Shown one piece after another: positions 39,301 through 54,300 of a stretch of 64,000 bases of DNA. The stretch is taken from the NCBI GenBank assembly GCA_030562195.1, contig CM060199.1:19984338-20048337 (forward strand). The letters are read 5' to 3'. The first letter of the stretch is position 1. Every line of letters begins with the position of its first letter. The DNA is from Nipponacmea schrenckii (lineage: Eukaryota; Mollusca; Gastropoda; Lottiidae). A program made the position numbers and the translations under genes. The notes under the pieces are model-generated. The model searched no databases, was not told the DNA's origin, and worked only from the letters and a program-made list of their open reading frames with translations.

Positions 39301-42300
39301 TTTTCCAAAGCTGCTGAATAATGCAGGTAGATGATAAGCATTTAACAAAAAATAATTACCATTTTTGATTATCTAAATTCTTCAGTTCTCGTAACAGTTT
39401 ATCAGTTTTCTTCAAAAGATCAAATTGACAACGTTTGTCCCAGGACATCAAGCCCATCTGGTCTAATAACATACGACACATTTGAAATGGTGAAATGGGA
39501 TCTTCTATTTCATCAGGTAACTCAGGTTTAGCAAGCATACTGAAATATAGATTAAATTCTAATGGTTCTTCAACAAAATGTCTTCGTTCATCATCAAATT
39601 CTACAGCTGACTTATTATGTCACATAATGCTGAATAATTTTGATACATTTTTTACCAATGATATGTATTTTCCTATAAGCAACAACTTGCATATCTTCAT
39701 TTTAACTATCCAATTCAAATCAGCTTCTATGGCTTTTAGCTAAGTGACATGTAAAAAACTAAACCTGATATGGTGATGATGTAATAATCTTTATCTAAAA
39801 TTTTAGATTAAAATATTTGGATAAATTCACAGATATCCAAACCAAACATATTCATCATCTTACTTAAAGAATTTTTTTTAAGGTTTTAAGTAAGCCAGCT
39901 TAACATGGAGATGACAAGAGATTAAGCTGTGGTTTGTAAGAGGTTTTCTAAACTTTTATGTGTATTTAGGACACATTGATTTGCACCATTCAAATTTCAG
40001 GTAGAAGTCTGTGGTTCTTTTCCTTGTATTTCCTCAATGAAAATTACATCTAAGCAAAATATTATCAAATTCTTTTGTTCTAGTTAAATCACTTAGTTTC
40101 ATAAAAATTGCAAAACCACAAATGTCTGATTGAAACTTGGAATTGTGCAAAACAATACGATACACATAACACATTTAAAAACCTCTTAAAAATCTCTTTC
40201 AAGATATAAAATCGGCTCAAATATGTGTGTATACAGTACTTCAACATGAGAAAGAGAAATGAAATTCAAATCACCATAAAGAACAAATATAAAAAAAACA
40301 TTAACATCAAAGATAATGTGGAGACAACAATAATTACCAAAAAGAATCGTAATTTTTAAGGAAAAAATGAGGTGCGTGAAAATATCACAATTATCATTAG
40401 AAATAGAGAACAAGATATGATTAACAATTTTCAACATTTAGTTTCTCCTGATTTAAAGGGATACTGCATCTTAGCATGAACATAAAATTTTACTTCTTAA
40501 GAATGATCAATATGAGAATATATTCATCTGTGAACTTATCCCTTAAAATCTGGAAAACTCACAAAATTTAGTAATTATTGAAAAATGCTTCATCAATTTA
40601 TCAAGCGTTTTTCAATAATCAAATGCATCTTAAATGGATAATTAGTCTTTGGGATATTTATTTATTTTTGTTATGTTATTTAAGGCAGCAGGTATATTTA
40701 CTGATGAATACTGATGAATAGAGCTCTTACTGGTCAAATTTAAAATTTACAAATTTTAGGTTCATTCTAAGACCCATTATCCCTTTAAGAATTCTTTTGA
40801 AGGATTGTGTATCGTTAAGCAGAATTCTTTTTTTTTAAATTCTGATCAGATTTGTCATTTTGTCACAGTAAGATTTCCACTGAATTATCATAAATAACTT
40901 GAGAAAATTGAAATTGTTGCTGATTTTCCATAGTGAGATTTTTTTTTGATAAACTGATACTAGAGTTAATTTTAAATATTCTGAGCATTTATTGGACATG
41001 TGGACATAATCCATGCTCCACATATATCATAGGGATATATAAAATCAATCAAAAAAAACATGAAATCATAGATAATACCAGTACAGTACACTAATAATTC
41101 AAAATGGTGGTGGAAAACAAAAATAGGATTGACTAAAAATGTATTGACTACATTTCTACAATGACACTGGACACCGTATTGATACACTTACAGCTTTATT
41201 TCCCTTTGTCTTAGCATTAATAAATAAAAATATATCATAGATCAAGCATGCAATACAGTCCAACAAAGTGGTCCAATAGATATCTAAACAGTCCAGCAAA
41301 CACATCTGAATAATTCAGCCAAGATATCTAAATAGTCCAGCAAAAACACCTGACTAATCCAGCCAAGATATCTAAATAGTCCAGTAAACACATCTGAATA
41401 ATCCAGCCAAGATGTCTAAATAGTCCAGCAAAAAAATCTGAATAGTCTAGCCAAATAGTCCAGCTAATACATCTAAATTGTCTACCCAAGATATCTAAAT
41501 AGTCTAAACAAATCCTCTGAATAGTCCAGACAAGATATGTGCACAGTCCAGACAAGATATCTGAATAGTCCAGCCAAATTATCTGAATTGTCAAGTTAAG
41601 ACTTCTGTATAGTCCAGCAAAGATATCTGAATAGTCCAAGCAAGATATCTGAATAGTGTAGCAAAAATTTCTGAATAGTGCAGTCAAGATATCTAAAAAG
41701 TCCAGCCAAGACATCTGAATAGTCCAGCAAAGATATCTGAATAGTCAAGTTAAGATGTCTAAATAGTCCTACCAAGATATCTGAATAGTGTAGCAAAAAT
41801 ATCTGAATAGTGCAGTTAAGATATCTGAAAAGTCCAGCCAAGACATCTGAATAGTTCAGTAATGATATCTGAATATCTGATATATTTACACATATACAGG
41901 TAGGTAGATCTCAGTTTACTTGATTTTTGTGAAGTAAATTCATTAGTTTTCAGTTTAATCCAACGTTAGCCTGTGTATCTTTGCTTGATTCATTAAAAGT
42001 CCCAGGCATTGCTTTTTGAGAGGCCTCAAAGCTAATCATTTGATGTGTCACTTAAAAACATACCATCACAGACAATTTTTTCCGAAATTATTATATTAAA
42101 TTTAATCTTAAAAGGAGTGAGTTGAAGAGTCTCATTCTCTGTATTTGTCACCTTGGTATCTTCTTTCAAAGAGTTCACATGATACCTAATAATTATTTAG
42201 AAGGTATTTCAAATTTAATCTCCTACCTGACATCAGCTTTGTGTTGTTTGTAATATTCTAACTCAGCTTGGCGTTGATCTAGGACCATAGTAGTCATCAT

Positions 42301-45300
42301 ACCTTCAGCCTGATCACACAGATCTTCTGGTATAGGAGGGTTAATATTTAATGGTTTACCAAGACGTAACAAACACTCTGGACTAGTATTACCAATAAAA
42401 CTTAGTAACTACAAGAAATCAACATGACACTTTAGCTTGGATGGTGGGGTTAATGATACAAAGATAAATTGATGAAGAAATTGCAATAAATCGTCAAGAC
42501 TGTTTGGACTTTGGAATTGCATTCAATATAGACTAACTATTTCTAATAAAAAAGGGATTATTCTTGCAAAGTTTTATATCAAAACAAGGTTAAAACCCCT
42601 GGTTTTGGAAATCATTAACCATAATATTCTACAGAATGAGAACAGTCAATTAGACAAAACTCACATCATCAAGATTGTCATCACCATTCTGTAGACCAGT
42701 GGTATTAAATGATGGTAATGTATTTATAGTATGTGGTGTTGCTGATGCTGGAGCTTGCTGCTGTGTTAAAGGACTAGATTCTATATTAATATCACTATCT
42801 TCTTGAATAAGCAATGGTTCTAGCTCCATGTCTGTCACCTGACCTAATAATACTTGAGCATCTGGAAAAAAACGGTTGTGCGGTTTTTATTTTATGGTTA
42901 CAATTATGAAATGAAATGAATTGACATAGGAACTAATCTGTACCTTATGGGCTAATGAAGACAGGCAACAACATGCAGTATGAATGAGGTAAATTTGGCC
43001 ACTCTTTTTTGCAATTTCCAACTCTTGAGGGGTCTTAGTCACCTGCTTCTTAACCACAAGATTTTTTTTTCATATTTTATTACTTCATAAAGTTCAAACA
43101 ATTCACATTAAAACTATTGCTTAAAGATAAGGGAGGTAAATTGCTTAATTGTTGGTTCTATAAACCAGTTTGGAAAGGATAGGTTAGGAAAGGAAAAGAG
43201 AATATACGGATTGGACATAAACTGTTTTAGTCTCTATGCGAAAATTCGAAAATTGGTTATATGATGCATTTAGCCCAATAAACCATCCTTTACTGAGTGG
43301 TTGCTTGTGAAACACATATATGCACATAGGTGAAAATGCAAAGGATGGTTCGAGGTAAAATCACTCCACAAGAATTTTACATACTATACAGAACTTGTAT
43401 TAAAGATGCAGTCAAGGGTCTGCTAAGTAGGGATAGCGTGAACTGATGAAAGATAGTCTGAATTTTTGACAATTACCAAATAAATGTTACAGTTTTGTTA
43501 GTCATCCAACAGACATCTAACATACATTAAGACAAAAAACTAAAGAAGAAAATATCCAGATCAGGTGTGCAACTTTGCCAGCCATATTGAAATGTTCTTA
43601 TTGACCAAATATCCAGAATACAACTTACTGTGTAAAGATGAACCCTTTTTACACCAAGGAGGACTATATAATACAGAACTTTCCCAACAGAACTTGCCTC
43701 CTACATCTCTAACAACTACACGACACACTGTCTTAGCTGTGGTTAATCCTGCTGTCACACCACCTCCTGGTGCATCCTGAAAAAGTTTCTGGTTCGATAC
43801 AAATATGTCTTATGGAACACAATTATATAGCATACTACTTCTAAGTTTTATGGTACACAATGTTTCTAAAATTCACATTGTCATCTATGACATTTTTACA
43901 GGAAGATGACAATGTAAACCATTGAAACAATGTGTACAATAAAAGTCACTAGTATATAGTATACTATAAAAATGCGTTCAGTTAATTAATGTGATCTCTA
44001 CTGCTAAGGTTTACAAATATATCTGCTGACTCTAATCCGACATAAAGGCAAGGAGTCTAAAATTGAGATACATGTAACTAATGGATTGCAAATACTGGAC
44101 TCTTGTCTTGTTGCTAATATCATTGGACTTAATGTAAGCTGTTTTCGTTAATCTGCATTTTAAGTTAGTGGGTCTCAACCTTGTCAATGAGTCTAATAAT
44201 GATGTAGTACTTGAACCTGCGGTCATTATTTGAGGTCATTATTAGACTTATTGACCAGCTTTCAAACATAGACTTATACTTATCCATAACTAATGGATTG
44301 CAAATACTGGACTCTTGGCTTGTTGCTAATATCATTAGAATTGATTTAAGCTGTTTTCGTTATACTTCATCTGCATTTCAAGTTAGTGGGTCTCAACCTT
44401 GTCAATGAGTCTAATAATGATGTAGTACTTGAACCTGCGGTCATTATTTGAGGTCATTATTAGACTTATTGACCAGCTTTCAAACATAGACTTATACTTA
44501 TCCATAACTAATGGATTGCAAATACTGGACTCTTGGCTTGTTGCTAATATCATTAGAATTGATTTAAGCTGTTTTCGTTATACTTCATCTGCATTTCAAG
44601 TTAGTGGGTCTCAACCTTGTCAATGAGTCTAATAATGATGTAGTACTTGAACCTGCGGTCATTATTTGAGGTCGTTATAAGACTTATTGACCAGCTTTCA
44701 AACATAGACTTATAGTAATTCATCAAAAATATACATAATTTAGCGCAATATTTGAGTCAATCCACTTAGTAATTTGAGGCAAACTGCAGTAAATATTACA
44801 GAAGGAAAAGAAATGTGGGACTCGCAGAGTTTGATTTTTCAAGGAAAATACTATCACATAACAACAACTTCAGTGGACAAATTCCTAATAGTGTAAAAGT
44901 GATGATAGCATAGTCTCCATATCAAGTTCAAAAGCCTTAATAGACTAGAAATCTAATTAATCTTACCTTTGCAGGTAGTTCAATAAATGATACCAAACAA
45001 CGATGATTTAGAACAAAAAACTGAAAAAAAATATGTTGCATATAACTTTTTGTATGTATTATAAATATTGAAATCTCAAGATAAGATCAATAGCCTGACT
45101 AGATTATACAAATGGTGTATCGAGAATTATCTATTTTGAAACAAATCCAACCCAGAACTTACCTGCACATTAGCTGCTGAAAAGATATCAGGTTTAAGAT
45201 CTTCTTCAATATATTCTGGTATATCATGATGTTCTTGTACCAAAGTATTTAATCTTGCTGGTCCTGAGCCCATTGGGAAGTGACATAGATTGTTCACTAA

Positions 45301-48300
45301 ATGTTTCATCAACTACAAATACAAGAAAACTTGATGTAACCATTGCTAGTTCCATACATATATGGATCCACCAATTTACCAAGAAAATATACCTTATTCA
45401 ACAATTTGTTACAGCAAGTAAAGTTACTCAGTATTCCACATTCAAGTAAATTATTGATACTAAAATACAACTGGCAAATTCTTGTTTAAGTTTAATAATC
45501 ACTTTACATTCTGTTTAAGTATGTGGTACAATTACTTTCCCTCAATATTCTAGCAGTACTACTATTCTAGCAGAATTCTAACTAGATTAATTACTTAACA
45601 TTCTAGAAGTACCACTATTCTAGCAGAACCAGAATAGTTAATCATAATTCTAGGACTACTCTTCTTGCAAAAGATGAACATTACTCACCGTTCTGGCAGC
45701 AAGTTTAACAATATCAGTCTCAGGTGGTTGACGTGGTTGATCAAACACATTGGGTGCATCAGGAGTTTTTAACACTTGTTCCTCAAGAACTGAATCTGAT
45801 GCATAGCTTTTTGGAGAACTGTTGATGGTGGGTGAATGCGAGTCAGTGACATTATTGAAATCTGAGTCAGACATGAAATCTGAGAGTGAATTAGCACTAC
45901 GTGGTAGAGAGGTAGAACTATGACCTGTCACTGCTGCATGAAGAACCTGAAATCAGAAAGAAATTTATGGAATCTCTGTATTGATTTAGAATGACACTGG
46001 ACAAGGGAATATCTCAGTTTGGGGTCAGACATCTGCTGTGTGTTCAGGTAGTGTATTTTCAGACTTTGATCTCTGGCTTCTCGCCATTGACCCCCTTTTA
46101 AAACTTCTGGCCATTGACCCCCTTTTAAAACTAACAGAAAAGATTTTTTCAAAATCAAATCAAGTTCAGTTAGTCAATAAGTGATTTAAATCATTGTCAA
46201 ATCTGTCAGAATTCAATCAAGTTCAGATAAGAGTCAGCAATTGTTTAAAATCATTGTCAAATCTGTCAGAATTCAATCAAGTTCAGTCAGCAAGTTCTTT
46301 CAAATCTGTCAAAATATAGAGTCCAGATAAAAGTCAACAAGTGACTGAAATCATTCCAAATCTGTCAAAAATTCAATCAAGTTCAGAAAGAGTCAGCAGG
46401 TGCTGGAATTTCAACTTATTCATCTGAATAATGAACAAGGCAAAACATACTCTGAAAACTTTATATAAAGAACTTTTATCAGTATCTGTAGTCTCCATCA
46501 ACAGGTGTATTGGTATCTTTATGCACCATTCGATCAGATTGAACATCATTAATACTATCAACTGGAAAAACAAGACAAAAAGAAATTACGATAAAATTAA
46601 ATTTGAGGAAATACAGTAGTCTGATTGGATAATACAATAGTGAATGATCAATCGGATAACTGGAACACTAAAATTATTTTGATTTAACTTTTCAAGGATA
46701 AGGCCCTAGATCAGCCTAAGACACTGTTTAAAAAAAACATCAACATTAATGAAAGTGAAATAAAATGACTATGATGTCATCTGCAAAACATTGAACCAAA
46801 CCTTGTCATCTTGATTGAGTCAACACTAACAAAATCAAAATAAGATCGTAAGGAAACATATTAGCATTTATTTTAAAATCATAAGAAAAGCAAAAGATGG
46901 ACTCTTACCCTCTTTTCCTCTTCTGTAGATGAGTTTTCATGATGCCCTAATAACCCTGATATTGTTGAAACAATAACCTGCAATAAATCAATATATTTAT
47001 GTTGGAAATAAATTGAAAACTACAAAATTGTTGATCCCTTTCGAAACACTACACGATATTCTTACACTGCTTAGTCACTGAAATTCAGCTGTGTGTCATG
47101 TTTGGATCTGTGTGTCATATAATGCTTTGATCTGTGTTTCATGTCATGTTTGGAGCTGTGATTTACATCATGTTTGGGTCTGTGTTTGTGTTTCATACCA
47201 TGTTTGGATCCGTGTGTCAAAATCATGTTTGGGTCTGTGTTTGTGTGTCATACCATGTTTGGATCTGTGTGTCAAAATCATGTTTGGGTCTGTGTATGTG
47301 TGTCATACCATGTTTGGATCTGTGTATCAAAATCATCTGTGGGTCTGAGTAGGTGTGTCCTAACATGTTTGGATCTGTAGGTCAAAATCATGTTTAGGTC
47401 TTTTTTTGCTTGTCATATTGTGTTTGGATCTGTCATGTTATGTTTGGATCTGTGTATGTGTGTCATATAATTTTTGGAGCACTGTATCATATGTTTTTAT
47501 CTGCAAGCTATATAATGTTTGGAGCTGTATATTATAAGATGTTTGGATCCGTGCATGTGTGTCATATATAGTTATCTATGTGTCATATATGTTTGGATCT
47601 GTGTGTCATATTATGTTTGAATCTGTGTGTAATATTATGTTTTGATCTGTGTGTTACATAACAGTTCCTTATAACTAAACGACTTTCTGAGCAAATGCAC
47701 CTTTTATTTCATTTGCTGAGCTACAGAAGCAATTAACTATTTGAGCTATACTCTTGTTTTGTCACAGTGTTACAGAGACTGACTTTATAAGCAATGGTTA
47801 CACTAAGAGAAAGCTGCTGTGGTAAAACGACATCAAGTAAACAAGCAATAGCAATTCCTAGTAAAGAATAAAGAATCTCACCTCCACTATTTTTTTAGGT
47901 AAATGAGAATGATAATTGAGTAGTTTATCTGTATGATCACACAACAACATTAACATATCTGATGCCACTTTTGCTACTTTACGATTAACACACTGAAAAA
48001 ATAAACACATCACATTTGCAAGCCAATTTTATCATATTTCACTAAATCAAAGGAAATGACTCATATATATTAGAAATATGAGACCAGTAGGACAGACTGA
48101 TTAAATGACGTCATCTCTATAATTAGATCAATTAACTGATGATTGTGTGTTCTTATCTTGGTCAGCGATTTAAAATCTGGTGACACTGATTCATATTTCT
48201 TCTTTATTCCCATATTCTTCTTTATTCCAATCAACCAATCAGTAAATGGGTATGGACAATCAACCACAAAGTTGAGGAATCAGGCAAAAAAAGGATCTTA

Positions 48301-51300
48301 GTGAACCAAATATGTTATCCTTGTAAAAAAAAATTGATTTCACTTCGGTCTCTCTTAAATTTAATATTAAAATAGAAAAGACATTAGTACCTTTAACGCT
48401 GCCAATAATATATCAATACCATCTTTGATTTTAGGGTGTAATGTACCATGAGTTAATTCTTCATAAAGAAATATACCAATACTACTAACAGCTATACATC
48501 TATATCGAATTAAGATAATGTTATATGTGTTTTATGGAAGCATGTTTCAAAATATATCATAGAATGACTCAGAGCCCATTGGTACAATTAGGCAGAGCAT
48601 GCAGCAAACACTGGTAGCAAGGGCATCCAAAATTATTGAGTTGTACCATATGTTGGTAATTGTCCGCCAAAGCACATTGATATGATTTGCTTAAATAATA
48701 CGCTTGTTGTCTTACCTGGCCTGACCTGCTGGCTCACGTTTACCTGCTACTAATAAAGAGTCTATGATGTGATTCTGTAATAGAGTAAATTGGTTCATTT
48801 AGTTTTTATGCCATAGAGCAATTTCATTCAATACAGACAATAATAAACATCCAAAATAATCATAATTAGATATGCAGACTCTATGTAAGTTACACATCAG
48901 ACAATATCAGCTGAAGATGTCAGACAGAACACGATACCAATCTTTTTACGCCTCTCTCTTTAAGGCACAGATTTGCTAGTTTCAGGAGTTGATTTTGGTC
49001 TTCAGAACTGCTAAAGATTGCATAATTCCTTCACCTTAAGAATTTTATTTCTATTTCAATATGCCTTTTCTATATATCGTAAATACTCATGAAATATACA
49101 GTAGTCAGTTTTAGACCTTATTCTACCATTAGCCATATTGTATTGAGAAAGAGGCTCATAATCAATCAAAGGTAGCAGCATGTTACTCCAGTAAAATAGC
49201 TACCTTGACATTTTTCAAACCTCCCTCTCCATTCCTACTCAAACCAAACCTTTTAAAATTTACATCACTAAAGTTGGAGTTGATTAATTAATGATACTAC
49301 AAAATGAACTTACCTTCCCACATAATTTCTGAGAAAGTGCAATTTTAAGCCTCTTAATGTTAATAATAATAAAAGCATAATAAGGTCTATAGTTTTAACT
49401 GGTATAGATAGAAATACAAGTACCTTCATGTCATTACAAGTTAAAGTAATTCTGTCCACAGAATTGGGTTTTAAAACAGGCATTTTTTGAAAGTGATTTG
49501 GAAAACAGATCAAACATCCTAATAGTGAGACAGCTTCTGCTCTCGGAGGCTGAAAAATAAACAAAATGAACTTTTAATTCCCAGGTCATGATTACTCATA
49601 AGTAGATCTTGTAATGATTTCCTGGTTTCTGTGGAACCCTGGATCTTCAGGTAAGCGAGCAAACATCTTACTGACATAGCCATCGTGGTAGTCACTGGTC
49701 ACTATTAAGTGTATAAAAATATAACACAATATACATGTAAGTGATATAAAATAGTAAGTACCTCTTTCACATCCATAGCAGTAATAATAGAGGAGGCAGC
49801 CTGTATAAAATCTAGCATCAATAACCTACTAGCTGGTAGTGGACAACTAAAATACTTAGCTCCACAATTACGAATTAAAACATTAGCTACATCCTAAAAC
49901 ACAATAGGATACAGTTTTAAGATTACATTCCATTTATTATCCATGCATACATGGCGTTAAATACATGTAGGTAAACTTGATGGTGTTGAATAGGTAAATT
50001 TGGTGTAAAATGGCTTGGGGGTGCGGGGGTGATTTTTTTTAATTTTTTTTTTTTATATACATTTACAAATAATCCAAAAAAAATGTTGGCCTTCCTTTGG
50101 TTTTTCCTAAATTTTTAAGTATTTCATATAATATAATCAACATAAACTTTACAAGGTAAAACATCATGAAGCAGGTAAGGTAAACTGAAGTCAATTGAAA
50201 TGAGAGTTTAGCAGCTATGCTGACTTAGCCGCTCAGCCAAGTTAGCCATAGTAATCACAACACATTTATTACAGGTCTAACTGAGATGAGATCTTATTAC
50301 ACAGTATATTCTGAAGATCAATAAGTGTTAGAATTTGAAATATACAGACTTTTTGTAATACCCCAAGTTTTGTTAACCGACATTAAGGCTGATGATGGCT
50401 TGTTCATTTACAACCAGATGAAGACAATGAACATTTCAAGACAGCAAAAGTTTGACTTACCTGATCTGAAGAGAGGAGACCATGATGTAATATATAATAA
50501 TACTGTGATAAAATATCTAAAGAGGGAGTGATATCATGTCTCTGTATCATTATCTGACATAACAATTGATATGCATACAACTTCCCCTCTTTATATCGGT
50601 CATCTAATTTCATACACTGAAAATAAAAACATAGAAATAGACACAATATCAAGAAATCAAAGTAAAAACTTACCTATTTTTGACATTGTCCCCATAACCA
50701 GTTTTTGATTGTACCATTTAGTCAGATTCATGGTACTATTCAGTCAGGTTAAGGATACTTTTCAGTCAGGTTCATGGTACCAGTCAGGTTCATGGTACTA
50801 TTCAGTCAGGTTCATGGTACAGTACCATTTAGTCAGTTTCATGGTACATGTACCATTTAGTCAGGTTCATGGTACCATTTAGTCAGGTTCATGGTTATAT
50901 CCAGTCAGGTTCCTGGTACTATTCAGTCATGGTACTATTCAGTCAGGTTCATGGTACCATTTAGTCAGGTTCATGGTACCATGGTACTATTCAGTCAGGT
51001 TCATGGTACCATTTAGTCAGGTTCATGGTACCATTTAGTCAGGTTCATGGTACTATTTAGTCAGGTTCATGGTACCATTTAGTCAGGTTCAGAATTGGTA
51101 CCATTTAGTCAGGTTCATGGTACCATTTAGTCAGGTTCATGGTACCATTTAGACAGATTCATGGTACCATGGTACTATTCAGTCAGGTTCATGGTACCAT
51201 TTAGTCAGGTTCATGGTACTATTCAGTCAGGTTCATGGTACCATTTAGTCATGTTCAGAATTGGTACCATTTAGTCACGTTCAGAATTTGTGTCTATCAG

Positions 51301-54300
51301 CCGAGTATCTTTGTAACATATGGACTTTCAGTCATCATTCAGTTTCAATCCAATCAGGATAGAGTCACACATAAATTTAGAAAACAGAACTTTGTGAGAA
51401 AATCCTACCTCAAATAACCAGGCTATAAATTTATGTTGTTCTGGTATTAAGATAGGAGGTTGAGGTGAAATCATATTATCTGAGGTCACTCCTAAATTCT
51501 CTCGCATCTAGAATATATGAAAGGCTAAACTTATAGTACAAAATTATTGCGATATAAAAGGATGGAAAATAGGAGTCAATATTGTCCCAATAATTGCTTA
51601 TATTGACCATGTCTATTGTAGTTAATGTCAATTTTAAGGTTTGATTGATATTGAAAGAAGGTCATCCACAAGTTGTGAAAATACAAATGCCATGGACAAC
51701 TTTCATCAGGACAGGATGATGAAAAGATTTGCTTCTCTACTTTTAATCAAATATTTATTTTTGATTAACTTACATAACAACATACATATATCAAGCAACC
51801 TCTCACGATATGTCCCTTCTTTTACATCACAGGAGCAGTATCCTAGATATGTGAAGCAAACATAGGGGAAAAACATATCTGTGCTTCAAAAACTTACCCT
51901 AAATAATGTATCTTGCAGTTCACTTAAGTACTCAAACACAGACGCATGTATAGTGGGATCTTCTATTTTATTGATATTGCCTAAACATCCAATCATTCTC
52001 TTCCACAGTACAACAGCTACATCAGGCATCCACCCTGTTACATGGCCACCAGACAATACACTACGAGATTCATTAAAATCTGAAATAAAATGAAGTTAAA
52101 TGTAATTGAATTTGTATTCTACTTCTCTTCAATATTTGGAACTAATCAGAAATAGCAGTGCCAGTTTTGCTACAGAAGTACTAAGCAAAAAAGAAGCATT
52201 AAGAATGAGTTTCAAGTCCTACTTTTCCACTGAATATGGTTAATACCTAGTAGTGTGTAATGAGGAAAAATGAGTATGAAGCATGTATACAGAAGGTGTC
52301 TGATGCACAACCTGAAGCACATAAAAAATCAACAAGTTTCCCAACATTTTCACTTCTATTAGCTTTAAGAATTAATAAGACAATTTATGATTTTATATTA
52401 TTACTGGCTTCCATGATCAGAATCGATTGTCTTGCATCTCCCGTTCAAGGTCATTAAATATTCAACAAATCAAATCAATAAATATTTCCCTACTATGTGT
52501 TATCTAACACTTTTCGTGGTTAGCTCAACTTGTATTAAATCAAGTAGGCTTAATCTAATGCGGGTTCTGCATTCGTATCATGGTGCATGATTTTAACAAT
52601 CAAAGTTATTGTAAAGACCCATTGTTCCCCTTTTATTGGTCACTCATCTACAAGCTTACCTTCTGGTCTGGCATCTTCATCTGCTCCAGCCATCATGTCA
52701 ATATGTAGACTATCTCTATCAGGTGTGGGACTATCTTTTTGAGGTAATATTTCACAGGTAGGTGATGGGGTACGTGATACCGATTTAGATCTCATGGACA
52801 CTGGAGATGGTGTTCTTGATACTACATAAGAAAATATATATGTAGTAATTGCATCAGAATTCACAATAAGGATTTCAAAAAGAGTTAGCATGGCCTGCTT
52901 CGTGCTCAACACTTTCTACTACTATAATGTTATGTTATTTCAGAATTTCATGTGGCAGTAGAATTTGATGCAGGTGCCGTGGGCTCCTATCCTCCTCAAG
53001 TAAGAACATTTTTTTTATGCCATAGCCAGGGTTTCAGAGAATTGTCACTGTGTTTATTCAAATAATCTCAAGCATACTACAATTACCTTATCTTAATAAC
53101 AAATCATATTAACAAAATGTATTGTACATCTGAACATCTGAAAAGAGGAGAGGTGTAAGCCTGTTCCCAAATCTATTTCATACCTGTATGAATAAACTAT
53201 TGTTTATATAAAAAAAATTACCTCTAGATGTTAAAGGATCATAATCTGATTTTTCTAGACAACTATTATCTTGTGTACACTGTATATATTTTCCTGATGT
53301 TAGTTCTGCTGTACATGTACTTGTGGTATTAATACGAGCTACTTCATCATCTTCCATTGCTGCTGTAGCACCTGTAAATATAGGCGTGATGGTTGATGTA
53401 TTGAGTTTGGGGTATGAACCACATAAAATGTCATATACTTGAATTCCAAGTAATTTGTAATATGTGCCTTCAGCTATATTTGATAACAATTGATAACTTC
53501 TGGTTCAAAGACCAGTTAGGTATATAAATCCTTATGTAGACAGTAAAGCAGGTGATGAAAAAAATCAACATCTTTACTTAAAGGGATTGTAAAAAGTTAA
53601 CTTGGTACATTGCATCATTCCAAATTTTGGTCAAATGTGTATGGTTCCTGCAATTTCACTAAAACAAAGTGTATTAGACATCACCATTTAAATTAATCTT
53701 ATCAAAGCCCATATTTTATTGATTCACTTAAAAATAAGATAAATAATCATTAACTGACAGAATGAAGAAGACATTAGTCTTGTGGTATGGACTTACCTGA
53801 TGGAGGTAAAGTATGGGGAGATGAAGAAGAATGATGACATGCAGTAGACATGCTGGTATTATTGTTATCTTCTTTCTCAAAACTTGTTCCTAAATAAAAC
53901 CAGTCAAATAAAGCATGCAGAATTAAGGAATAGACATTCATTTCAATAAGGTAGCCATTCTTGTTTTCAATAGTCTTTTATTTTTGAGATAAAAACTTCA
54001 TATTTTTAAAATAATCTGGTTCCATTCATTCAAATTCTGCCCTCAGATGAACAGTATAAATCAGATATATGTCACATTCAAAATATTTTGTATCTGCTTT
54101 CTTCTATGCCGTTTTGAATTTTGAGCACAAGAAGAACATTTTTTGAACTCTGTTTTAACTTGTTTTTTTGAAGGTTGATTCAATTAATCCAGAAAATGAA
54201 GAATTCACAAATCAACCCCATTTAATCATTTTAATTGTGTGTTTATATCGAAAAGGAAAGAAATGGTACAATAAAAAAAGGTTATTGAAGACAATTTCAA

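Larger units (their letters stand above)
39540..42226 (-). other. RALGAPA intron, 2.7 kb
   Basis: Holds two MITEs (about 39930-40200 and 40452-40789) and a 21-bp minisatellite (41240-41880). No coding sequence seen. Confidence 0.7.

Noticed and set aside
41328..41841. Minus-strand frames of 81-128 codons with LDYSDIL repeats
   Set aside because: By-product of a 21-bp minisatellite whose length is a multiple of three.
44211..44626. Two identical 65-codon plus-strand frames
   Set aside because: They come from identical copies of the 218-bp intronic tandem repeat.
47091..47380. Cys/Trp-rich overlapping plus-strand frames
   Set aside because: Translation of the TGTTTGGATCTGTGTG minisatellite in three frames.
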